Source: Bacteroidales bacterium (GTDB taxonomy: Bacteria; Bacteroidota; Bacteroidia; Bacteroidales; UBA932). Taken from it: a stretch of 34,224 nucleotides of DNA. Position 1 is the stretch's first letter. Each line of letters opens with the position of its first letter. Under the pieces are notes generated by a model, which was not told where the DNA came from, did not search any database, and was given only the letters and a program-made list of their open reading frames with translations. The DNA lies in contig JAQWEK010000006.1 in the NCBI GenBank assembly GCA_028704975.1, positions 1 through 34,224 of the forward strand, given 5' to 3'. The position numbers were made by a program, and so were the translations under genes. This document shows, one piece after another, positions 27,883-34,224 of this stretch.

Positions 27883-30672
27883 TTAGAACAAAGTAGGATT
27901 GCCGTCGTCATCTGAAGGCTGCTCATTATTAGGCTGTTCCGGGGTGTCATCAGGGATATCTTCCGGGGTTCCCGGATTTTCTTCCGGAGCCTCCGCTTTT
28001 TTCTCCGGTTCAGGCATGTCTTCATCAAGCTCTACCGGTTCAATTAAACCCACTTTCTCAACCTCGACACCGGTGAGTTTTCTGCCTTTTGCCTTCCAGC
28101 TTTTCTTCTCAACAAATTGGTCAATATCAACTATCTCATTTTCCTCTTTGGTTGTAACTGCAGCGTTTTTGCCGCGCCCGCTCTTCTCTTTAATTAAGAA
28201 CTGGATAATGGCCTTTGTGCCGGGTTTGTCTGTAAGTCTCTCCAAATAAGAGCCTTCAGCCTCCGATATGAATATGTTTGTCGGATTGTTGTTGACCTCA
28301 AAACAGAATCTCTTTATGTAGAACTTCTTTGTCTCACCGTCATAATAGACTGCTGCAAAGACTTTTTCGGGATTCAGTTTCTCTATCCTAAGGATTTCTC
28401 CCTGATAGTGATTTGTCAAATCAAAGTTAGTGGTGCAGTACGTTCCGTCTTTATAAATGGCAAGAATCATATTTCCTTCATGGAATTTTCCAAGGTATAA
28501 TCCGTGGCTATCTTCATTCAGACGGTTAATATCTTTATCAAACCAAAGAGGTTTGTCTCCAAGGGTTGACACACCTGCCGCTTTTAATTGTATCTTATGT
28601 ACAGGGTTCCTAGACAATATGTTGCCGCGGGAACCGCGTCCCTTGACTGCAAGTTGCGCAAAGTCATAATCAAATACCAGCTTCTTAAGTTTTGGTCTTG
28701 GATGCAGTATAACTTTTACCGTCTCAGCCTCTCCGTTGGGATTTGCGCTAAACCAAAGTATTGTTGAGTCTGCCTTGCCTTGAGTAACATCATACTCTTT
28801 GTCTCTTGTAACAGCCGGTACTGAAAATCTCTTTACAAAGCAGGAACCGTTTTTGCCGTCTCTGTAAATGACATTATATATGGTTCTTACATCATTCTTT
28901 ACAAAAACTCCGGCATGGATAATGTCTTTGCCGACAAACGTTTTATCTGAAATTTTTGTGACAATATATTTTCCGTTTCTTAAGAAAACGATGATGTCAT
29001 CTATGTCAGAGCAATCGCAAATGAATTGAGCATTTTCATCTTTCTTCAACTCCATGCCAACAAAACCTTCAGCAAAATTTGCGTACAATTTTGCATTTGA
29101 AACGGCAACCTTCGTTGCCTGAATCGTCTCAAAGTTTGCAATCTCCGTGCGGCGGGGAAACTCTTCTCCGTACTTTTTCTTAAGAGCCTGATAATAATCT
29201 ATTGTGAACTGTGTCAGAGAGTTAAGATGCTTCCTTACGCCTCTCATGTCACCCTCCGCTTTTGCAATTTTTGCGTTGCACTCCTTAACGTCAAACTTGG
29301 AAATTTTGCGCACCGGCTTTTCTACAAGCTTCTGAATATCATCTGTTGTGATTGGCTGCTGCAACTGATTCTGATATGCAAGCATTGCCTTGTGAATATC
29401 AGAAAGCTGCGTCTCCCAGTTCTTTGCATCTTTCTCCAATAACTTGTACTTTTTCTCTTCAAAGAAAATTTTCTCAAGAGAAAGATAGTGCCAAGTATCC
29501 TGCAACTCCTTTAACTTAATCTCAAGTTCCTGCTTAAGCAACTCTTGTGTATGATCTGTGTTAAATTTAAGGACCTCTGTAACTGTCAGGAACTGGGGCT
29601 TGTCATCTTTTATGACGCAAGTGTTTGGAGAGATTGAAACCTCACAGTCCGTAAAAGCGTACAAAGCGTCAATCGTCTTATCCGGGGAAACATCGTTATG
29701 CAGGGTAATAACAATTTTTGCCTCTTTAGAAGATTCATCATCAACTTTCTTGATTTTGATTTTTCCTTTGTCAAAGGCGGCTTTAATACTCTTTATAATG
29801 TCTCCGGAATTTTTACCGTAAGGAATTTCTGTAATCTCGATGGTTTTTTTGTCTACCCTTGCAATCTTGGCTCTGACCTTTACAACTCCTCCTCTCTTGC
29901 CGTCATTGTATCTGCCGACATCCACCATGCCTCCAGATGGAAAGTCTGGATATAATTGAAAATGCTGACCTTGCAAGTATGCAACTGAAGCGTCTATCAA
30001 TTCGTTGAAGTTATGGGGAAGAACTTTGCAGTTTAAGCCTACCGCAATACCATCGGTTCCCTGCTGCAGCAGCAAAGGAAATTTTACAGGCAGCGTAACA
30101 GGCTCTCTATTGCGTCCGTCATAAGATTTCATCCACTCGGTAGTCTTGGGATTGAATACTACCTCGTTGGCAAAGTTGCTTAAACGCGCCTCTATGTACC
30201 TTCCTGCGGCAGCCTCATCTCCGGTGACTGTGTTTCCCCAGTTTCCCTGGCAGTCTATGAGCAAATCCCTCTGCCCCATTTGTACCAGAGCGTCTTTAAT
30301 GGAGGCGTCACCGTGCGGGTGGAACTGCATTGTCTGTCCTACGATGTTTGCAACTTTATTGTAGTTGCCGTCATATAACAGTTTCATTGTATGCAAGATA
30401 CGGCGCTGAACAGGTTTAAGTCCATCCATTATGTGCGGAACGGCGCGGTCCAGAATTACATAAGAGGCGTAATCCAGGAACCAATTCTTGTACATTCCCG
30501 CAATCTTGTATTTGTTCTCTCCCTCCTGTATAACCTTGGTGAACTTGCCGGAAACTTCTCCGTCTACAACTGCATCCCGGGCTGCATCCTCAACGGATTC
30601 CTCTCCCTCTCCCGCGCGCTTATCTAACTCATCATCAGTCTCTCCGGACTTTATTTCATCATCTTCTGACAT
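27883..30672 (-). CDS. parC: DNA topoisomerase IV subunit A (GyrA/ParC family)
   Basis: Type IIA topoisomerase cleavage subunit, probably the decatenating enzyme. I start it at the ATG at 30670-30672 (MSEDDEIKS), giving 929 residues; a TTG at 30687 is an unlikely alternative. A Bacteroidota-type acidic N-terminal extension (about 1-50) precedes the winged-helix and tower domains, with catalytic Tyr159 in AGRYIEA. The quinolone-interacting helix reads HPHGDASIKD, with Ala123 where E. coli GyrA has Ser83. The C-terminal beta-pinwheel has only a degenerate GyrA box (KGRGSRGN), favouring ParC over GyrA. A Pro/Asp/Glu-rich tail ends the protein. The partner parE is not in the window. Confidence 0.9.
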   Translation of the reverse strand: MSEDDEIKSGETDDELDKRAGEGEESVEDAARDAVVDGEVSGKFTKVIQEGENKYKIAGMYKNWFLDYASYVILDRAVPHIMDGLKPVQRRILHTMKLLYDGNYNKVANIVGQTMQFHPHGDASIKDALVQMGQRDLLIDCQGNWGNTVTGDEAAAGRYIEARLSNFANEVVFNPKTTEWMKSYDGRNREPVTLPVKFPLLLQQGTDGIAVGLNCKVLPHNFNELIDASVAYLQGQHFQLYPDFPSGGMVDVGRYNDGKRGGVVKVRAKIARVDKKTIEITEIPYGKNSGDIIKSIKAAFDKGKIKIKKVDDESSKEAKIVITLHNDVSPDKTIDALYAFTDCEVSISPNTCVIKDDKPQFLTVTEVLKFNTDHTQELLKQELEIKLKELQDTWHYLSLEKIFFEEKKYKLLEKDAKNWETQLSDIHKAMLAYQNQLQQPITTDDIQKLVEKPVRKISKFDVKECNAKIAKAEGDMRGVRKHLNSLTQFTIDYYQALKKKYGEEFPRRTEIANFETIQATKVAVSNAKLYANFAEGFVGMELKKDENAQFICDCSDIDDIIVFLRNGKYIVTKISDKTFVGKDIIHAGVFVKNDVRTIYNVIYRDGKNGSCFVKRFSVPAVTRDKEYDVTQGKADSTILWFSANPNGEAETVKVILHPRPKLKKLVFDYDFAQLAVKGRGSRGNILSRNPVHKIQLKAAGVSTLGDKPLWFDKDINRLNEDSHGLYLGKFHEGNMILAIYKDGTYCTTNFDLTNHYQGEILRIEKLNPEKVFAAVYYDGETKKFYIKRFCFEVNNNPTNIFISEAEGSYLERLTDKPGTKAIIQFLIKEKSGRGKNAAVTTKEENEIVDIDQFVEKKSWKAKGRKLTGVEVEKVGLIEPVELDEDMPEPEKKAEAPEENPGTPEDIPDDTPEQPNNEQPSDDDGNPTLF

Positions 30673-30700
30673 AAATCTTCTTCTCAAAATTGTTAGACGG

Positions 30701-30708
30701 CAAAGTTA
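30701..30708 (-). promoter_or_regulatory. -7 element of the parC-aroK promoter
   Basis: TAACTTTG on the minus strand matches TAnnTTTG and lies about 28 bases before the parC start. No TTG occurs 19-21 bases upstream, so activity may depend on other sequence. Confidence 0.5.
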
Positions 30709-30740
30709 TAAAAAAATCCCCAAAGGCCTATTTTGGTACA

Positions 30741-30776
30741 AGCGCATACAAGTTGCAGGCAGCAACTATATGTGCT
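30741..30776. terminator. Imperfect hairpin downstream of the PaaK-like gene
   Basis: AGCGCATA/TATGTGCT (one G-T pair) and GTTGC/GCAAC form a two-part stem with loop AGGCA, lying nine nucleotides beyond the PaaK-like stop. On the minus strand no long T tract follows, so it is a weak or factor-assisted terminator, or an RNA-stabilising 3' structure. Confidence 0.4.
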
Positions 30777-30784
30777 TTTACCTG

Positions 30785-32107
30785 TTAAATTTTTGATTTT
30801 TCTCTTAGGTCAAAAAATTTAATTGGCTTGCGGGACATAGGGGGGAACATCTCCTTAGAAATTAAATCTTCCGGCTCTATGGAAATATCCGGAGCTACGC
30901 GGACTTTTGAACGGAAACTATCCTTTACGCTCTTTATGAATGAGTCTGAACTGTCCGCACCTCCAATTCTTACGCGGATACTGTCAGTGCCTATAGAGTT
31001 GGTGTAAACCTCTATTATATAGTTTTTAACTCCCGGAATATTGTCCAAAACATCATTTAGCGCCGGCGGATATAGAGTTGTTCCTTTGTATTTTATCATT
31101 TGTCCAAGACGTCCTACAACAGGAGTCAGTCTAACGGTATTTCTTCCGCATTTGCATTTGCCTGATAATCTGTCACATATATCTCCGGTCTTAAACCTCA
31201 GCATAGGCATTCCGGTGACTCCCAGCGTTGTGATTGTTACGTCGCCCGGTGTTCCTTCCGGGACCGGATTATTATTCTCATCAAGGAACTCAACAATTAT
31301 CAACTCCGGCTGCAAGTGTCCTCCGCACTGATACTTGCACTCTGTAAAAGATGACTGCATTTCCGTGGATGCATAAGTAGAATGCATCTCAAGATTTGGC
31401 CATCTGTCGTGAATACGCTGCCCTAACTTATTGAGAGTGAAATCCGTATTGCGCAGAGCCTCCCCAATGCATACTGCCTTTTTAATAGAGCATTTAGAAA
31501 CGTCTATTCCGTTTTTATCTGCGTAATCTATCAACTTTAAAATGAATGACGGCACAACCATGCAAAAAGTAGGATGCACCCTGTTTATTGTATCCCATTG
31601 AAGCTCAGGGATCCCGTTGCCAACTCTAATGATGCCGCAGCCAAGTTTTCTGGCTCCCATATAGTATGCAAACCCCGCCATAAATCTTCTGTCCAGGGTT
31701 GTCATCAGCTGCATAATGTCTTTTTTTGTAATCCCGACAGTGCTGAAAGACAAAAACTCATTATATGCAAGTCTTTGCAAATCACTCTCAGTCAGAGCAA
31801 AAGTGACAGGATTCCCCAGCGTTCCGGACGTTGTAACATAGTCTATGATATCCCCTTTAGGAACACACAGAAAATCGTTGCCATACATTTGAAGGTCCTT
31901 CTTGGTTGTAACGGGGATTTGCTGCAAGTCTTCAATCTTGCGGATTTTAGAAATGTCAATCTTGTTCTTTTTGAATAGATTCTTGTAGTACTTTGAATTA
32001 GCCTGCAGGTTCTTAAGTTCTTCTCTCATACCCGCTTCCTGAAAGGCTTTGATTTCAGCGGGTGATTTAAATTGAATATTACTATCTTCTCTCATAATTC
32101 TATTCAT
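30785..32107 (-). CDS. PaaK-like adenylate-forming ligase (phenylacetate-CoA ligase family)
   Basis: 440 residues of the ANL superfamily, which activates a carboxylic acid with ATP and usually transfers it to CoA. The phosphate-binding loop is VTTSGTLGNP (about 91-100). YASTEMQSSF is the adenine-binding segment, and FKTGDIC contains the ribose-binding Asp. A cysteine pair in CKCGR resembles the zinc-like site of PaaK relatives, and the C-terminal domain ends with a catalytic-type Lys in SRKPIKFF. No phenylacetate degradation genes lie nearby, so the acid substrate is unknown. Its ATG overlaps the permease stop (ATGAATAG); an internal ATG at 32093-32095 is a possible alternative start. The upstream half of the operon is a MacB-type permease. 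Confidence 0.85.
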   Translation of the reverse strand: MNRIMREDSNIQFKSPAEIKAFQEAGMREELKNLQANSKYYKNLFKKNKIDISKIRKIEDLQQIPVTTKKDLQMYGNDFLCVPKGDIIDYVTTSGTLGNPVTFALTESDLQRLAYNEFLSFSTVGITKKDIMQLMTTLDRRFMAGFAYYMGARKLGCGIIRVGNGIPELQWDTINRVHPTFCMVVPSFILKLIDYADKNGIDVSKCSIKKAVCIGEALRNTDFTLNKLGQRIHDRWPNLEMHSTYASTEMQSSFTECKYQCGGHLQPELIIVEFLDENNNPVPEGTPGDVTITTLGVTGMPMLRFKTGDICDRLSGKCKCGRNTVRLTPVVGRLGQMIKYKGTTLYPPALNDVLDNIPGVKNYIIEVYTNSIGTDSIRVRIGGADSSDSFIKSVKDSFRSKVRVAPDISIEPEDLISKEMFPPMSRKPIKFFDLREKSKI

Positions 32108-33377
32108 AGCGCAGCGCCTCTATCGGGTCCAGTGCCGCAGCCCGTTTGGCCGGAAGGTAACCGCTTGATACCCCAACAATCAAGCAAACTACAATTGCAA
32201 GAAACATCCATAACCACGGCATTACAAAGCTGGCTTTCATCAAGACGGCAACTCCATTCCCGGCCGCAACTCCAAGCACAATGCCCAGAAGGCACCCTAT
32301 CTGGGCTATTACTATGGATTCAAATAAAAACTGCTGCCTTATCATTTTTGAGGATGCTCCAATTGCCTTTCTTACACCAATTTCCGCGGTTCTCTCTTTC
32401 ACTGAGACAAGCATTATGTTCATTAGTCCCACTGCCGCACCAAGCAAAGTTATAAGTCCAATTACAGCCGCAATAATTGTTATTGTCCCCATGGTCTTGC
32501 TGGATTCTTTCATCATAGATTCATTACGGTCAATGGCAAAATCATCCTGATCAATGGGACTAAGGCGGCGCACTCCGCGGAAAATTTGTTCCGCCTTGTC
32601 ATACACGGGGGACATATCTTTCATCGCAATTCTTGGCTGAACGCCAATCTCATAGGAGGATTCATCATTAAAGAAATATGACCTTGCATTTGTGATTGGG
32701 ATGATAACACTTTGGTCAGCACCTCCCGTGCCAAACCCCTGTCCTTTACTGGCCATTAATCCTATTACTCTATATTTAATCCCGTCTACATCAATAGATT
32801 GTCCAATGGCTTTCTCTTCTGCTTTAAATACGGAAGATACAACACCGGAACCAAGCATGCATACAAAGGCACCGCTTTTTAAGTCTTGCTGAGAGAAATT
32901 TCTTCCCTCTGCTAACTGAATATTTGCAAAAGGGAGATAGTTCTCATCGGCTCCGTATAGGGTAACTCTTGGGGATGTTGAAAGAGAGCCGTTCTTTACC
33001 GTCTTGGCCCATACAGCATTGTAGACACTTACAAATGCGGGAATATTGTACTGTTTTTTAAACTCTTCAGCCTGAAAGTACGTTATATTTGAGTTATTTC
33101 TAATGCGCCCTGTCTTATTTGAAGAACCCTCAAAGTATTGTTCCTTTATAGTAAAAGAACTAGCTCCAAGTTTTTCAAAACTGGAATTTACCTGGCTCTT
33201 TAGTGAGTCTGTAGCCGTTAAAATGCCCACGAGCGAGGTGATTCCAATTGCAACAATAAGAATTGTAAGGACAGACCTAAGTCTGTTATTTTTTATAGAA
33301 CGCAACGCAACTCTCAGATTCTCCCGCACTAGTGGTGATATTCTCCAAAACCTTTTCACAGAAATCTTTCCTGCCAT
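32100..33377 (-). CDS. ABC transporter permease, MacB/FtsX family
   Basis: Membrane subunit of a mechanotransmission-type ABC system. I start it at the ATG at 33375-33377 (MAGKISVKRF), giving 425 residues; an upstream ATG at 33434 would overlap the promoter region of the divergent gene. A cytoplasmic amphipathic start (VRENLRVALRSIKNNRLRS) leads into membrane helix 1 (about 35-55). A large periplasmic MacB_PCD domain follows, then three C-terminal helices with the coupling segment VKERTAEIGVRKAIGAS. No ATPase gene is adjacent, so it must pair with a subunit encoded elsewhere. Such permeases export peptides, antibiotics or lipoproteins or act in envelope signalling; the cargo here is unknown. 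Confidence 0.87.
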   Translation of the reverse strand: MAGKISVKRFWRISPLVRENLRVALRSIKNNRLRSVLTILIVAIGITSLVGILTATDSLKSQVNSSFEKLGASSFTIKEQYFEGSSNKTGRIRNNSNITYFQAEEFKKQYNIPAFVSVYNAVWAKTVKNGSLSTSPRVTLYGADENYLPFANIQLAEGRNFSQQDLKSGAFVCMLGSGVVSSVFKAEEKAIGQSIDVDGIKYRVIGLMASKGQGFGTGGADQSVIIPITNARSYFFNDESSYEIGVQPRIAMKDMSPVYDKAEQIFRGVRRLSPIDQDDFAIDRNESMMKESSKTMGTITIIAAVIGLITLLGAAVGLMNIMLVSVKERTAEIGVRKAIGASSKMIRQQFLFESIVIAQIGCLLGIVLGVAAGNGVAVLMKASFVMPWLWMFLAIVVCLIVGVSSGYLPAKRAAALDPIEALRYE

Positions 33378-33429
33378 GTCTTTAAAAATTTTAACTTTGG
33401 TAAAAATAGGAAATAATCTTTTATTGGCA

Positions 33430-33437
33430 TACATTTG
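33430..33437 (+). promoter_or_regulatory. -7 element before the repeat-protein gene
   Basis: TACATTTG matches TAnnTTTG and ends 20 bases before the ATG at 33458. There is no TTG at the expected distance. A second match, TAACTTTG (33392-33399), lies further upstream, so the true start site is uncertain. Confidence 0.4.
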
Positions 33438-33457
33438 CCACTGATTATATTTTTAAA

Positions 33458-34224
33458 ATGGAAAAAGAATTTAGACCAAGGCGCTCTGACTCAAAGAGTA
33501 CAGGACGCAGCTACGGACACAGAAATTTCTCAGCCGGGGAAGGCTCAGGACGTCCGCAAAGAAGAAGTTTTCATCACGACAGAGATGACAAAGGTGAAAG
33601 CTCAGAAGACAGACCGCGCAGAAGTTTTGGAGGCTCACGTGACGGAGGAGATAGACCGCGCAGAAGTTTTGGAGGCTCACGCGACGGAGGAGATAGACCG
33701 CGCAGAAGTTTTGGAGGCTCGCATGACAGAAAATTTGGAGAGAGAAAATTTGATGTAAGGAAAAAAATTGAGGGTGCAGCAGAAGGAGAAGGAGGAGATG
33801 TAAAAGAGCGCACGCCAAGAACATACAGTCATTCAAGAAGTTTTGGCGACAGACCGCGTAGAAGTTTTGGAGGCTCACGTGACGGAGGTGACAGACCGCG
33901 CAGAAGCTTTGGAGGCTCACGTGACGGAGGTGACAGACCGCACAGAAGCTTTGGAGGCTCACGTGACGGAGGTGACAGACCGCGCAGAAGTTTTGGAGGC
34001 TCACGTGACGAAGGCGACAGACCGCGCAGAAGCTTTGGAGGCTCACGCGACGGAGGTGACAGACCGCACAGAAGTTTTGGAGGCTCACGCGATGGAGGCG
34101 ACAGATCGCGCAGAAGTTTTGGAGGCTCACGCGACGGAGGTGACAGACCGCACAGAAGATTTGGAGGCTCACGCGACGGAGGAGACAGACCGCGCAGAAG
34201 TTTTGGGGGCTCCCGCGACGGAGG
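33458..34224 (+). CDS. Arg/Gly/Phe-rich repeat protein, 5' part (possible N-terminal extension of an RluB-type pseudouridine synthase)
   Basis: The frame opens at ATG 33458-33460 (MEKEFRPRRS) and remains open for 255 codons to the right edge. After about 50 low-complexity residues come three units of DRPRRSFGGSRDGG (residues 51-92), a linker with KFDVRKKIEGAAEGEGG, and from residue 131 nine more units, the last cut by the window. The protein so far is strongly basic, without hydrophobic core, and disordered; RGG-like and FGG motifs suggest RNA binding or phase separation. In Bacteroidota, 16S/23S pseudouridine synthases of the RluB family often carry such N-terminal tails, but no catalytic residue is visible here, so the function is a guess. 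The frame antisense to it is an artefact of the repeat. Confidence 0.8.
   Translation, partial: MEKEFRPRRSDSKSTGRSYGHRNFSAGEGSGRPQRRSFHHDRDDKGESSEDRPRRSFGGSRDGGDRPRRSFGGSRDGGDRPRRSFGGSHDRKFGERKFDVRKKIEGAAEGEGGDVKERTPRTYSHSRSFGDRPRRSFGGSRDGGDRPRRSFGGSRDGGDRPHRSFGGSRDGGDRPRRSFGGSRDEGDRPRRSFGGSRDGGDRPHRSFGGSRDGGDRSRRSFGGSRDGGDRPHRRFGGSRDGGDRPRRSFGGSRDG
33608..33733 (+). repeat. 42-bp tandem coding repeat, block 1 (3 units)
   Basis: Three in-frame 42-bp units starting at 33608, 33650 and 33692. The first two are nearly identical; the third diverges at its end (SHDRK). Each encodes D-R-P-R-R-S-F-G-G-S-R-D-G-G. Confidence 0.9.
33848..34224 (+). repeat. 42-bp tandem coding repeat, block 2 (8 full units plus one cut)
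   Basis: Units start every 42 bases at 33848, 33890, 33932, 33974, 34016, 34058, 34100, 34142 and 34184; the last has 41 bases before the window ends. Most variation is synonymous (CGT/CGC, AGT/AGC) or a few substitutions (R to H, P to S, G to E), which indicates recent copying by slippage or recombination under selection for the peptide. Confidence 0.92.

Noticed and set aside
30785-32107. Phenylacetate catabolism locus
   Set aside because: Only one PaaK-like gene is present, with no paa oxygenase or thioesterase genes nearby, so the pathway name should not be applied.
33471-34172. 233-codon minus-strand reading frame rich in Cys, Leu and Phe
   Set aside because: It is the antisense of the 42-bp coding repeat. 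Repeats without stop in one frame often leave other frames open, and the plus-strand frame has a start, a promoter-like element and a plausible protein composition.
33848-34224. CRISPR-like regular repeat spacing
   Set aside because: The 42-bp units are directly contiguous with no unique spacers, keep a reading frame and vary at synonymous positions, so this is a coding tandem repeat.

Overview
The window looks like chromosome from a member of the Bacteroidota, most likely Bacteroidales. Three things point there. Several intergenic regions carry the phylum-specific promoter form (TTG, about 19 nt, TAnnTTTG). Shine-Dalgarno sequences are mostly absent. The ribosomal, RNA polymerase and ParC proteins read as Bacteroidota versions. 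The DNA is moderately A+T-rich and almost fully coding; no insertion sequence, prophage, plasmid gene or CRISPR array was seen.

Region 1 (1-13063, all minus strand) is the transcription-translation cluster. In transcription order it runs: promoter, tRNA-Thr(TGT), tRNA-Tyr(GTA), tRNA-Gly(TCC), tRNA-Thr(GGT), tuf, tRNA-Trp(CCA), secE, nusG, rplK, rplA, rplJ, rplL, a terminator-like hairpin, rpoB and rpoC (running off the left edge). The four-tRNA-plus-tuf order matches thrU-tyrU-glyT-thrT-tufB of E. coli.

Region 2 (13114-19694) holds dxs (isoprenoid precursor synthesis, minus strand) and three paralogous major facilitator transporters: two in tandem on plus and a third converging on minus, separated by a bidirectional terminator. 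All three carry a WFKGKE segment resembling my recollection of the animal lysosomal transporter MFSD1.

Region 3 (19718-25444, minus strand) is a tightly packed probable operon in the order lysS, trmH-type rRNA methyltransferase, CatA-like acetyltransferase, aroE, ssb, purA, third MFS gene. aroE contains an in-frame, G+C-rich, hairpin-dense insertion that is the strongest structural oddity of the window.

Region 4 (25492-33377) has recJ (plus), divergent from lysS, then on the minus strand an ABC-type permease overlapping a PaaK-like adenylate-forming ligase, followed by parC and aroK.

Region 5 (33458 to the right edge, plus strand) is the start of a gene encoding a highly repetitive Arg/Gly/Phe-rich protein (14-residue units, 42-bp DNA repeats). 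It may be the disordered N-terminal extension of an RluB-type pseudouridine synthase, but the catalytic part lies outside the window.

No obviously new defence or mobile system is present. The most promising leads are the MFSD1-like transporter trio, the palindromic insertion in aroE and the 42-bp coding repeat array.
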